The notes under the pieces were generated by a model. It saw only the letters and a program-made list of their open reading frames with translations, was not told the DNA's origin and made no database searches. Positions 1 through 7,511 of a DNA stretch of 9,971 nucleotides are shown piece by piece. Numbering within the stretch: position 1 is the first letter of the stretch; every line of letters begins with the position of its first letter. Origin of the DNA: Chloroflexota bacterium (lineage in GTDB: Bacteria > Chloroflexota > Dehalococcoidia > Lucifugimonadales > Australimonadaceae); contig JAPOOH010000196.1 in NCBI GenBank assembly GCA_026713505.1, positions 1-9,971 on the forward strand, read 5' to 3'. The position numbers and the translations under genes were made by a program.

Positions 1-1
1 C

Positions 2-706
2 GAGTTCCAGATGACGAAGATTTGCGAGATGGCCGGGGTGGACGTGTTGTCGGTCGGCGATAGCCTGGGCCGGAACATGCTCGGGCACGACCACGTCGAT
101 GAGTGCACCGTGGACGACATGATCCCCTTCGCGCGGGCGGTCGTACGTGGCAGGGAGCGGGCGATCGTCAGTGTGGACATGCCCACCGTGCCCTCCGCCG
201 CCGGAGTGGAGGCCGTGGCCGCCGCGGCCAAGCGCTTCAAGGAAGAGGCGGGCGTGGACATGTGCAAGATCGACATCCGGACGCATGAGGAAGAGCTCTT
301 CGATGAGGTCTACGCCGTGCGGGAGGTCGGCCTGCACGCCTACCCGCAGATCGGCTTCCCGACGCAGGGCGCTGGCCGGGGGATTCAAACCGGCGCAGAG
401 GTCCACGAGTACATCCAGAAGTGGGCGCACAAGATCGAGGAAGCGGGCGCCGCCATGATCGACCTCACGAACGTGACGCCGGACATCTATGCCGACGTCT
501 GTTCCAGTCTTCGCATACCGGTCATCGGGGGGCAGGCCCCTCCGGAGGCCGACGGCAAGATACAGGTGATGGTGAGTGGCACCGGCTACTCCCACGCCAC
601 GATCGGCCGCGAGGACGGGCGCCCTGACGGCGCGAAATTCATGTACGACGTGATGAAGTCGATCATCGACAGCATCCACGCAGGTAACTGGACGACGCGT
701 CAGTAG
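2..706 (+). CDS. PanB-like ketopantoate hydroxymethyltransferase family protein, 5' truncated by window edge
   Basis: The reading frame is open to the left edge (Glu-Phe-Gln precede the first ATG at 11), so about 30 N-terminal residues probably lie outside; 234 codons are visible and PanB is usually 260-280 aa. Numbering from the ATG at 11, the fold signature is clear: AGVDVLSVGDSLGRNMLGHD (8-27), DDM (35-37), VDMP (55-58), CKID (85-88), GRG then an EEAGA helix (122-147), IPVIGG, and a PanB-like C-terminal tail. Compared from memory with E. coli PanB, the Mg-binding Asp45 and Asp84 correspond to D17 and D56, Lys112 to K86, and Glu114 to D88. The catalytic-base region LECVP reads LTNVTP, putting Thr153 where Glu181 should be, and GHLGLTPQ reads PQIGFPTQ. 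Family membership is therefore secure, but ketopantoate synthesis is doubtful. A related aldol or retro-aldol reaction, or C-C bond lyase activity, is possible. It ends 54 bp from the convergent MFS gene. Confidence 0.8.
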   Translation, partial: EFQMTKICEMAGVDVLSVGDSLGRNMLGHDHVDECTVDDMIPFARAVVRGRERAIVSVDMPTVPSAAGVEAVAAAAKRFKEEAGVDMCKIDIRTHEEELFDEVYAVREVGLHAYPQIGFPTQGAGRGIQTGAEVHEYIQKWAHKIEEAGAAMIDLTNVTPDIYADVCSSLRIPVIGGQAPPEADGKIQVMVSGTGYSHATIGREDGRPDGAKFMYDVMKSIIDSIHAGNWTTRQ

Positions 707-731
707 GGCAGAGTCCTATCGAGTAGGGACC

Positions 732-744
732 GGGCCGGAGGCCC
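732..744. terminator. Short GC hairpin between convergent genes
   Basis: GGGCC-GGA-GGCCC is a perfect 5-bp stem with a 3-nt loop in the 54-bp gap between the PanB-like stop (706) and the MFS stop (761). A second, bulged inverted repeat (GTCCTA at 713-718, TAGGGAC at 724-730) lies just before it. The position suits a two-way transcription end. There is no T-tract on either strand, so intrinsic termination is uncertain. Confidence 0.35.
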
Positions 745-760
745 ACTCCACGGAGGAGCT

Positions 761-2032
761 TTAAGGCGCTTGGTCCCGGTTCGGCTGGTCGTCTTCAGGT
801 CCGGGTGGGGGAGACGCTGGTGATACCGCCAGGAACGCCGCCCCCAGGAGCAGCACGCCTCCTATGATGCCGAACGCCGCTGGTATGCCCAGCGGCGCGG
901 CGATCGCGCCCACGAGGAGCGGTCCCGCCAGCTGGCCGAAGTTCATCATCGCCTGCCATGTGCCGAGGAAGTAGCCGCGCTTCTCCGTCGGGGCCAGGTC
1001 CATCGCGTACGTCTGCAGGGTATTCATTCCCGTGACCTCGCCGACGCCGAACACGCCCGCGACCACCAGCGCCATCAGCAGCGCCTCCATGCCGGAGGTG
1101 AGGAACATCCCCGCCGCCATTGTCAACAGTCCGGCCAGCAGGACCGGCTTGCGTCCCCACCAGTCCGTCAGCCCGCCCGCGGGCATCGCTATCAGCATCG
1201 AGATCAGGCCGGACATCCCGATCGCCGCGCCGATCTCCTGGACGCTCAGCCCGACCTCCTCTGCCTGTACAGGGAAGTAGGTGCGGAACGCCCCCGGCCC
1301 CGCCGTGACGAGCCCCACCGCAAGCGTCACCACGCTCAGCGTCAGGAAGTTCCGTGTCATGAACACGGACACGTCCACTCGCGGGACCCGGCGTCGCGGC
1401 TGCTCAGCCTGGGATGCGGACTCCACGGGTGCCGGGGCGGGGGCCTGGCGCGTTTCCCGTATCAGGAACCACGTGACCGCTACTATGAACACCTTTGTCG
1501 CCGCGCTGAAGATAGAGACCGCGCGGATGTCGAACGCCGCCGCGAGCACGCCTCCGGCCAACGGCCCCGCCAGTATGCCCAGACGCATGGACGTGTTCCG
1601 CAGCGCGACCCCGCGCCCGCGGTTGGTGACGCGGGTGAAGTCCGCGAGCAGCGCCGCCGAACCAGTGACCCACACCGCTACTCCGAAACCGGAAACGAAT
1701 TCCAGCGCCAGGAAGACCCCGTAGCTGTCCGTGAACGCCTGCGCCGCTGCCGCTCCTCCGTGCAATACCGCGCCTGCAACGACAACCGGGCGTCGTCCCA
1801 GGCGGTCAGCCAGGTTCCCGGCCAGCGGTCCACCGACGATCCGAGGGGCCGCGCTGACCGCCGATACCAGGCCGACGAGGACCACTGAGGCGCTCAGGTC
1901 GAACGCCAGCAGCGGCCGCGCCATCCACAGTGCTCCCGTCCCGAAGCCCCACAGGAAGAACGCCGTGAACACCGGCATCGCTTCCTTGCTCAGAAGCCCC
2001 GGTGTCTGCTCCGTCTCCCGCTCCTCGGCCAT
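761..2032 (-). CDS. Major facilitator superfamily (MFS) transporter
   Basis: This is a 423-aa, strongly hydrophobic inner-membrane transporter with about 12 predicted TM segments in two six-helix halves. Each half carries the MFS motif A between its second and third helices: GNLADRLGRR at about 72-81 and GGLTDWWGRK at about 286-295. The halves are joined by a Pro/Ala/Arg-rich cytoplasmic linker at about 193-220 (TRQAPAPAP through QPRRR). The N-terminus (MAEERETEQT) and C-terminus are charged and probably cytoplasmic. The ATG at 2032 is chosen because GGAGG lies 3 nt upstream (plus-strand 2036-2040), a rather short spacing. The protein resembles drug/proton antiporter-type MFS members, but substrate and direction cannot be deduced. 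It is divergent from the TTT operon and convergent with the PanB-like gene, so it could export a product or take up a related solute. Confidence 0.88.
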   Translation of the reverse strand: MAEERETEQTPGLLSKEAMPVFTAFFLWGFGTGALWMARPLLAFDLSASVVLVGLVSAVSAAPRIVGGPLAGNLADRLGRRPVVVAGAVLHGGAAAAQAFTDSYGVFLALEFVSGFGVAVWVTGSAALLADFTRVTNRGRGVALRNTSMRLGILAGPLAGGVLAAAFDIRAVSIFSAATKVFIVAVTWFLIRETRQAPAPAPVESASQAEQPRRRVPRVDVSVFMTRNFLTLSVVTLAVGLVTAGPGAFRTYFPVQAEEVGLSVQEIGAAIGMSGLISMLIAMPAGGLTDWWGRKPVLLAGLLTMAAGMFLTSGMEALLMALVVAGVFGVGEVTGMNTLQTYAMDLAPTEKRGYFLGTWQAMMNFGQLAGPLLVGAIAAPLGIPAAFGIIGGVLLLGAAFLAVSPASPPPGPEDDQPNRDQAP

Positions 2033-2044
2033 CGTCCTCCGGCT

Positions 2045-2076
2045 GGCGCATGGATCATTCGGTCAGTGCATGCGCC
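2045..2076. promoter_or_regulatory. 8-bp perfect inverted repeat upstream of MFS gene
   Basis: GGCGCATG (2045-2052) and CATGCGCC (2069-2076) form a perfect inverted repeat with a 16-nt spacer, starting 13 bp upstream of the MFS start codon. It could be a regulator-binding site for the divergent region or a hairpin in the MFS leader. No convincing -35/-10 pair was found next to it on either strand. Confidence 0.35.
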
Positions 2077-2269
2077 CATGGCCTATGTTAGCCCGCTTCA
2101 TGCGCGGGGATACGGATGCCGATTTCCGCCGGAATTCGATGCAGGATGTGGTTAGACACGCCTCGCTATGCTATGCTGCTCGCGCCTTTCGTAAGAGTGG
2201 CATTACTGGAAGAGTCCCTTTGACCATACGGGGTCGGGGATGCAAACGACATCTGAGGAGGAGTTCCCC
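2077..2269. other. Remainder of divergent intergenic region
   Basis: This stretch lies between the two divergently read start codons and should hold the promoters of the MFS gene and the TTT operon. It is less GC-rich than the genes. Small features include TTCC-GCC-GGAA (about 2125-2135), a direct TATGC-TATGC repeat (2167-2176), and the Shine-Dalgarno run GAGGAGGAG at 2255-2263, which fixes the tctC start at 2270. I saw no strong sigma-70 pair: TTGACC at 2220-2225 has no AT-rich -10 at the right distance, and TTAGAC (2152) to TATGCT (2172) is spaced only 14 nt. Confidence 0.5.
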
Positions 2270-3340
2270 ATGAATACCAACAATGAGCACGGGCACCTCG
2301 TTGGAAGAAGGTGGCGGCGCCTCCTGTTTGCGGGGGTGCTGTCTGTGCTGATGGGGGCGCTCGTCGTAGCTTGCGGCAGCGACCCCACGGCGACGCCCGT
2401 ACCCCAGGCGACGGCGACCCCGACACCCGAACCGCAGATACAGTTCCCTGAACGTGAGATCGAGTGGATCGTGGGATGGCCGGCCGGAGGCGGTTTCGAC
2501 CTGGCTGCCCGCACCATCGGGGACTTCATGGGCAAGGAACTGGGCGTGGACGTCGTGGTCCGTAACCACACGGGCGCTGGCGGCAGGCGTGCGGTCGACG
2601 CCGTGCGGAGGGGCCAGCCCGACGGCTACACGATCTCGATCATGAACATGCCCATGCAGTTGATGGCCGAGAAGCTTGACCCCGCCGGAGCGGACTTCGA
2701 GGGCTTCGAGTGGATCGGCCAGGCGGTCCGTCAGGAGAACATCGTCCAGGCGCCGAAGACCGCATCGTTCAACACTCCGGAGGAAGTGGCAGCGGCGGAG
2801 CCGCGCATTTGCATGCCGGGGCTTGCCGGTCACAACTTCCTCGTTGCAGCGGTCTCCACAGAGGTCATGGGCATCCCGTGGAAGGTTGTCTCCGGCTTCC
2901 AGGGAGGCGCGGACACGAGAGCAGCCATGCTGCGCGGAGAGTGCGACATCTCCTGGACCGTGGCGAACCCGCAGGTCGTCGCGTCGATTTCCCCTGAAGA
3001 CGACTTCAAGGGACTGTGGGTCTACTCGGATGAACGGCTTGACTGGGCTCCGGACACTCCGACGGTTGCCGAACTGGGCTACCCCGAGCTCGGTGGCCCG
3101 AAGCTGCTCAACAGCGGACTGGTGGCTGCGCCGGCTGGGACGCCGCCCGAGATCATCAATCTGATCGAGGACTCCTTCCAGAGGGCCCTGCAGGACGCCG
3201 ACGTCATTGCGCGGCTCAGGGAAGGTGGCATGGAGGTCCTCCCGATGACCGGCCAGGCAACGGACCAGGCGGTCGGCGGTATGGATTCCCTGCTGACTGA
3301 GTTCACCGATGTCGTGAGAGACCGGCAGGAGGCGCAATAG
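2270..3340 (+). CDS. tctC: TTT-family solute-binding lipoprotein (TctC/Bug type)
   Basis: This is a 356-aa extracytoplasmic receptor that should capture a carboxylated solute and hand it to the TctAB permease. The start is the ATG at 2270, preceded by GAGGAGGAG at 2255-2263; an in-frame ATG at 2240 has no such site. The N-terminus has Arg residues (RRWRR, 13-17), a hydrophobic stretch (18-33) and a lipobox-like LVVAC with Cys35, then a Pro/Thr-rich tether (38-57). Bug-family hallmarks follow: GWPAGGGFDLAAR (69-81, where the family often has PFxPGGxxDxxAR), TGAGGRRAVDAVRRGQPDGYT (101-121) and GLVAAPAGTPPEIINLIE (283-300). Length suits the family once the lipoprotein tether is included. It is the first gene of the plus-strand operon, followed after 67 bp by tctA. 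Known family ligands include tricarboxylates, dicarboxylates and aromatic acids; the ligand here is unknown. Confidence 0.93.
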   Translation: MNTNNEHGHLVGRRWRRLLFAGVLSVLMGALVVACGSDPTATPVPQATATPTPEPQIQFPEREIEWIVGWPAGGGFDLAARTIGDFMGKELGVDVVVRNHTGAGGRRAVDAVRRGQPDGYTISIMNMPMQLMAEKLDPAGADFEGFEWIGQAVRQENIVQAPKTASFNTPEEVAAAEPRICMPGLAGHNFLVAAVSTEVMGIPWKVVSGFQGGADTRAAMLRGECDISWTVANPQVVASISPEDDFKGLWVYSDERLDWAPDTPTVAELGYPELGGPKLLNSGLVAAPAGTPPEIINLIEDSFQRALQDADVIARLREGGMEVLPMTGQATDQAVGGMDSLLTEFTDVVRDRQEAQ

Positions 3341-3407
3341 GGGTGGTACTGCCTTCCAGAAACCTTCCGGAACGCCCCGCGGCCCGCTGAGTTCGAGGTA
3401 GCTCGGT

Positions 3408-4928
3408 ATGCTCGAGGCGTTCCTGGAAGGACTGTCGCAGCTGGGGCAGCCGGTAGCGATCGCGGCTGTGGTGTCGGGCACCATCGTTGGCGTGCTCTTC
3501 GGCGCGATACCCGGCCTCGGCAGTGTAATCGCCATGGCCGTCCTGCTGCCGTTCACGTTCGGTTGGGATGCCTACGTCGCCATGTTCCTGTTTGCGGGGA
3601 TTTTCGGCACGGCGAGCACGGGCGGCGCCATCCCGGCGATCCTGCTCAACACCCCGGGCACCATCGCGAACGTCTGCACCACGCTCGACGGCCACCCCAT
3701 GGCGAGGCGAGGCGAGGCCGGAAGAGCCCTGGGCCTCGCTGCCGCAGCCTCGGGGTTGGGTACGCTCTTCAGCATCCTCGTGTTGGCCATGCTGCTCCCC
3801 GCGGCGAAGGTGTTGATTCTGGCCTTCGGCGCGCCCGAGTTCTTCTGGCTGGTCATCCTGGGTCTGGTCGCCGTTACGCTCGCCTCCAGGGACAACCTGG
3901 TCAAGGGACTTGCGGCCGGAGGCGTGGGGATCCTGATGAGCCTGATCGGCCTGAGCCTCGTCTTCGGCCAGGTCAGGTTCGCCCTGGACAGCGAGTTCCT
4001 CTACGACGGCCTGCCCGTCGTGCCGCTCGTCGTCGGTTTCTTCGCCCTGAGCGAGCTCATGGTGTACACCTCCCGGGGCGGCTCCATCGCGACGGTAGGC
4101 GAGGGTTTGGCGAAGCCGGGGGTCCGTCAGACCGTCGGTGGAGCGCTGGAGGTGTTCCAGTACAAGCGAGTGCTGCTGCGAGGGTCCATCATCGGGACCG
4201 TGCTGGGCGCCGTGCCGGGTGTGGGTGGCGCCGTCGCCAACTTCCTTGCGTATACCACCGCCAAGCAGGCGTCCAAGACGCCCGAGCTGTTCGGCACCGG
4301 GTACGCCGGTGGCATCGTGGCCTCCGAGTCCGCCAACGACGCGAAGGACGGCGGGATCCTGTTGCCCACGCTCACCTTCGGCATACCGGGCAACGTCGAG
4401 ATGGTGATCCTTATGGGGGCCTTTGTCCTCCATGGGATAACGCCCGGACGGCAACTGCTTGTCTACAACCTGGATATCGTCTGGGCCATCATCCTGGGAG
4501 TCATAGCGGCGCAGATACTGACCACGATCATCGTGATCAGCGGTGGCGGCTTCCTGGCCAGGTTGAGCCTCATCCCGGTGCGCTACCTGGCCCCTGTCGT
4601 GGCTGTCGTGTCCTTCCTCGGCGTCTATGCCATCCGCAGCAACCCCTGGGACCTGCTGCTCGCCGTCGTCGCGGGGTGCATCGGCTACCTGATGCGCAGG
4701 GCGGGATTCCCGCTCATCACATTCGTGATCGGCTTCGTTCTGGGGAACACGGCGGAGAGGTCGTTCGTGCAGTCCCTGCAGGTCTCGGAGGGAAGCTACA
4801 CCATCTTCTTCTCCAGCCCCATCTCGATCATCATCATCATCGCCATACTCGTCTTTGCCGGCTCCCCGCTGATCAAGTACTGGTTCGATAAGTACACAGC
4901 CACCAGGAAGGCGAAGCTGGCAAGCTGA
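3408..4928 (+). CDS. tctA: TTT-family large permease subunit (TctA)
   Basis: This 506-aa polytopic inner-membrane protein has the usual length for TctA, the large subunit of cation-coupled tripartite tricarboxylate transporters. The two homologous halves each carry the characteristic glycine/proline motif: GAIPGLGSVIAM starting at residue 32 and GAVPGVGGAVAN starting at residue 267. Other family segments are FGTASTGGAIPAILLNTPGT (about 66-85), its counterpart around SESANDAKDGGILLPTLTFGIPG in the second half, and a very hydrophobic C-terminal helix (ISIIIIIAILVFAG). The start at 3408 has GAGGT 8 nt upstream. Its stop codon overlaps the tctB start by one base (TGATG at 4926-4930), implying translational coupling. 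The order here is C-A-B, not the C-B-A of the original Salmonella tct operon. Confidence 0.95.
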   Translation: MLEAFLEGLSQLGQPVAIAAVVSGTIVGVLFGAIPGLGSVIAMAVLLPFTFGWDAYVAMFLFAGIFGTASTGGAIPAILLNTPGTIANVCTTLDGHPMARRGEAGRALGLAAAASGLGTLFSILVLAMLLPAAKVLILAFGAPEFFWLVILGLVAVTLASRDNLVKGLAAGGVGILMSLIGLSLVFGQVRFALDSEFLYDGLPVVPLVVGFFALSELMVYTSRGGSIATVGEGLAKPGVRQTVGGALEVFQYKRVLLRGSIIGTVLGAVPGVGGAVANFLAYTTAKQASKTPELFGTGYAGGIVASESANDAKDGGILLPTLTFGIPGNVEMVILMGAFVLHGITPGRQLLVYNLDIVWAIILGVIAAQILTTIIVISGGGFLARLSLIPVRYLAPVVAVVSFLGVYAIRSNPWDLLLAVVAGCIGYLMRRAGFPLITFVIGFVLGNTAERSFVQSLQVSEGSYTIFFSSPISIIIIIAILVFAGSPLIKYWFDKYTATRKAKLAS

Positions 4929-5449
4929 TGAAGACCGTGCGGCCGCCCGTGCTCATAGTCAACGTGCTCCTGCTCGTCCTCGCGGGCACGATCGTGATCG
5001 CGTCGCTGCAGTACGACTTCCGCCAGCGGATCGTACCGCTGGTCATCGGCATCCCCACCCTGTTCATGCTCGTGGTGATACTGCTCAGCGAGTTCTCGCC
5101 CCGGCTGAACCGCATATTGGCCATGGCGAACCTGGGCAGCGAACAGGACGCATTCAGCGGAGACGTTACCGCCAGTTGGAGTCGCATCTTCGTTATCGCG
5201 GGCTGGCTCGTCGCGCTCAGCGTGGCCCTCTTTGTCCTCGGCTTCTACGTGGTGGTGCCGCTCTTCCTGTTCGCGTTCTTCATGGTCGAGGCGAAGACTC
5301 CCGCCGTCATCGCCGTCCTGGCGAGCCTGGTGGTCTCCGTGGTGCTGTACGTCGCGTTCCCTTACTTCCTCGGCATAGAGATATGGCCGGGGATCATGCC
5401 GAAGGTCATGCACGGCGTCTTTGGAGGAGGGCTGATTCCGGAACTGTAG
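4928..5449 (+). CDS. tctB: TTT-family small permease subunit (TctB)
   Basis: This 173-aa small membrane protein has four hydrophobic segments at about 8-27, 36-54, 88-119 (long, including VVVPLFLFAFFMV) and 125-147. A polar loop (55-85) separates the pairs, as in the poorly conserved TctB family. Sequence conservation in TctB is low, so the call rests mainly on size, topology and its position after tctA. Its ATG shares one base with the tctA stop and there is no good Shine-Dalgarno close by (AGGAAGG is about 18 nt upstream), so translation probably depends on coupling to tctA. It is followed by the first amidohydrolase after 53 bp. Confidence 0.88.
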   Translation: MKTVRPPVLIVNVLLLVLAGTIVIASLQYDFRQRIVPLVIGIPTLFMLVVILLSEFSPRLNRILAMANLGSEQDAFSGDVTASWSRIFVIAGWLVALSVALFVLGFYVVVPLFLFAFFMVEAKTPAVIAVLASLVVSVVLYVAFPYFLGIEIWPGIMPKVMHGVFGGGLIPEL

Positions 5450-5502
5450 GCCGCACTTTGGCTGGCGGAGGCATCCGTCGGCAGGGGGAAAGGGAGGCTG
5501 AC

Positions 5503-6600
5503 ATGGCAGGCATCGTCGACGCTGATACCCACGTTATCGAACCCGCGGACATCTGGGCCTCGATCCCGGAATCGATGTACGCGCGGAGGCCCGTACCGGT
5601 CTCGGTCCCCACGGACACGCTGTACAAGGAGAGCAACGCTTTCTGGCTGATCGACGGGAACATCATCCCGAAGCCCGGCGGGCGCGGCGGCATCTTCCTG
5701 CACACCCCTTCGCTGGCCGTGCGCGAACAGAAGCGCGAGGACATCCCGCTGGGATGCCGGGAGCTGACCGACCCGCTGGGGCGTGTCGCCGAGATGGACA
5801 AGCTGGGGATAGACGTTCAGATCGTGTACCCCACGCTGTTCATCATCTACCTGACGGACGACCCGGCACTTGAGGTGGCCCTCTGCCGAGCGTACAACCG
5901 CGGGATGGCGGCGGCGCGCGAGATGACTCACGGCCGCATCAGGTGGGTGGCCGTGCTGCCGTTGCGGTCCATCGACGCCGCGATAGAGGAGGTGGGCTTT
6001 GCGAAGGAGCATGGCGCCGTCGGCGCCCTGTTCCGCGGCATCGAGAAAGACCTCTCCCTGGCCTCGCCGTACTTCTACCCCGTCTACAGCGAACTGGAGC
6101 AGGCAGACCTCCCCGTGTGCGTGCACACCGGGGCCGGGTGCCCGTCCTGGACCGGCATCACCGACGTCGCGTTGAGCGCGACGTTCCCGCACGTCCGGTC
6201 GCTGCCCATCTTCGGCTTCCGCGACATCGTGGCGAACAGGCTCCCGGAGCGCTTCCCCTCGTTGCGGTTCGGCTTCATCGAGGCGGGCGCATCCTGGGGA
6301 CCCTACCTGTTGCACCAGCTGCACCGGTGGGCGAGGACCCCCAGCGAAGAGTGGGGCCCTCAGCTCTTCCGGGACTATCGCCTGTTCGTCGCCTGCGAGG
6401 CAGACGAGGACATCCCCTATCTGATCAGCCACATGGGGGAGGACAACATCGTCATCGGGTCGGACTACGGCCATCAGGACCCGTCCGAGGAGCGCCAGAT
6501 GGAACAGGCCGTACGCGGTCGCGGCGACCTCGCCCCTGCGGTCGCGGACAAGATCCTCTGCGACAACGCTCGCCGCCTGTACGCATTACCATTCGAGTAG
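5503..6600 (+). CDS. Amidohydrolase-2 family protein A (ACMSD-like metal-dependent hydrolase/decarboxylase)
   Basis: This 365-aa protein starts at 5503, with AGGGAGG five bases upstream; the longer frame back to 5176 overlaps tctB and lacks this site. The N-terminus, VDADTHVIEPADIW (5-18), is typical of the amidohydrolase-related family (PF04909-type). D8 and H10 take the place of the HxH or ExH first-metal pair. Further probable metal or catalytic residues are H208 (VCVHTGAG), E260 (GFIEAGASW), and D321 and H324 (IGSDYGH). No signal peptide is visible, so it should be cytoplasmic. The family contains C-C decarboxylases such as ACMSD, gamma-resorcylate decarboxylase and 5-carboxyvanillate decarboxylase, and also hydrolases; the exact reaction here is not readable. 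It is clearly homologous along its length to the second amidohydrolase at 7512-8615, with the same motif order and spacing. It probably acts on the solute imported by the upstream TTT system. Confidence 0.9.
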   Translation: MAGIVDADTHVIEPADIWASIPESMYARRPVPVSVPTDTLYKESNAFWLIDGNIIPKPGGRGGIFLHTPSLAVREQKREDIPLGCRELTDPLGRVAEMDKLGIDVQIVYPTLFIIYLTDDPALEVALCRAYNRGMAAAREMTHGRIRWVAVLPLRSIDAAIEEVGFAKEHGAVGALFRGIEKDLSLASPYFYPVYSELEQADLPVCVHTGAGCPSWTGITDVALSATFPHVRSLPIFGFRDIVANRLPERFPSLRFGFIEAGASWGPYLLHQLHRWARTPSEEWGPQLFRDYRLFVACEADEDIPYLISHMGEDNIVIGSDYGHQDPSEERQMEQAVRGRGDLAPAVADKILCDNARRLYALPFE

Positions 6601-6656
6601 ACGCCGCCTGAGCAGGATGGTTGCCTGGCGGGCTGACCGTGTCGATAGGAGACGCC

Positions 6657-7454
6657 ATGAGTGACGTGGGAGTGATCGGGCTCGGCAACATGGGAGGCGC
6701 GATGGCAAGGAACCTGCTCAGGGGCGGGCACCTTGTCACCGTGTACGACGTCGTTGGCTCGCTGGTCGAGGCGCTGGTCGGCGACGGCGCGCGCGCGGCC
6801 GCGGACCCGAAGGAGGTGGCCGAGCACGCCGACGTTGTCGTCGTCATGGTGGTCAACGACAAGCAGACGACCGACGTGGTCGCGGGCCCTGACGGCGTCC
6901 TCGAAGGGGCGCGCCCCGGTGCAACGGTGGTCCTGTGCAGCTCGCTGCAGCCGAGGACGGTTACCGCCCTCGGTGCGCTGGCGGAAGCCAGGGGCGTGAG
7001 CGTCCTGGACGCGCCGGTCACGGGAGGCCAGCAGGGCGCCATCGACGGGACGCTCGCCTTCCTCGTGGGGGGCGACGACGGAGCGGTAGAGCGCGTGACG
7101 CCGGTCCTGGAGTCGATGGGCGACCACGTCGTCAACGCCGGGCCGCTCGGCACCGGCCAGGTGGTGAAGAACGTCAACAACGTCCTGCTCTGGACGACGC
7201 TCTCCGCGACCCGTGAGGCCCTGCGGTTCGCCGCCGAGCACGGCATGAGCGCCGAGGCGGTGCGGGAAGCGCTCCAGTTTTCCCCCGGCTACAACCGGTG
7301 GGTCAAGGACTGGGGGAACCTGGGGCCGACGCCCTGGGTGCACAAGGACCTCGAAACGACCCTGGCGATAGCGAATGCCCAGAACGTCCAGATGCCCGTC
7401 GCGGCGCTCTGCTTCGAGCTCTTGAAGGACTGGCCCGCGGTGCGGATGGACTAG
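6657..7454 (+). CDS. NAD(P)-dependent beta-hydroxyacid dehydrogenase (3-hydroxyisobutyrate dehydrogenase family)
   Basis: This 265-aa cytoplasmic oxidoreductase should interconvert a beta-hydroxyacid and its semialdehyde or keto form. The start at 6657 has AGGAG 5 nt upstream, whereas a longer frame from TTG at 6621 adds an unconserved dozen residues. Visible signatures are the Rossmann VGVIGLGNMGGAMARNLL (4-21, GxGxxG at 8-13), the substrate-binding DAPVTGGQQGAIDGTLAFLVGG (118-139), and the catalytic-lysine motif GTGQVVKNVNN with K171. KDL at 230-232 marks the helical C-terminal domain. Related enzymes are usually 285-300 aa, so this one is short at the C-terminus, but all core motifs are intact. 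It lies 56 bp after amidohydrolase A and 57 bp before amidohydrolase B. Alternatives in the same superfamily are tartronate semialdehyde reductase or glyoxylate/succinic semialdehyde reductase. Confidence 0.9.
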   Translation: MSDVGVIGLGNMGGAMARNLLRGGHLVTVYDVVGSLVEALVGDGARAAADPKEVAEHADVVVVMVVNDKQTTDVVAGPDGVLEGARPGATVVLCSSLQPRTVTALGALAEARGVSVLDAPVTGGQQGAIDGTLAFLVGGDDGAVERVTPVLESMGDHVVNAGPLGTGQVVKNVNNVLLWTTLSATREALRFAAEHGMSAEAVREALQFSPGYNRWVKDWGNLGPTPWVHKDLETTLAIANAQNVQMPVAALCFELLKDWPAVRMD

Positions 7455-7511
7455 GACCGCTTCGTTGGAGGAGTGCGACGCGACTGGCCGAGGGAAGACG
7501 AGGAGGCGCTC

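Noticed and set aside
2220..2248. Sigma-70 promoter for tctC starting with TTGACC
   Set aside because: No AT-rich -10 lies 16-18 nt downstream (the bases there are CAAACG), so the -35 match alone is not convincing.
2171..3556. 461-aa minus-strand ORF
   Set aside because: It is antisense to tctC and runs across the intergenic region and into tctA; its composition is that of a shadow frame.
3303..4454. 383-aa minus-strand ORF
   Set aside because: It is antisense to tctA, strongly charged and low-complexity, with no recognisable motif.
5176..5502. Longer N-terminus for amidohydrolase A
   Set aside because: It would overlap most of the second half of tctB in another frame and is Arg-rich. The ATG at 5503 has AGGAGG-like spacing and starts right before the conserved DADTH motif.
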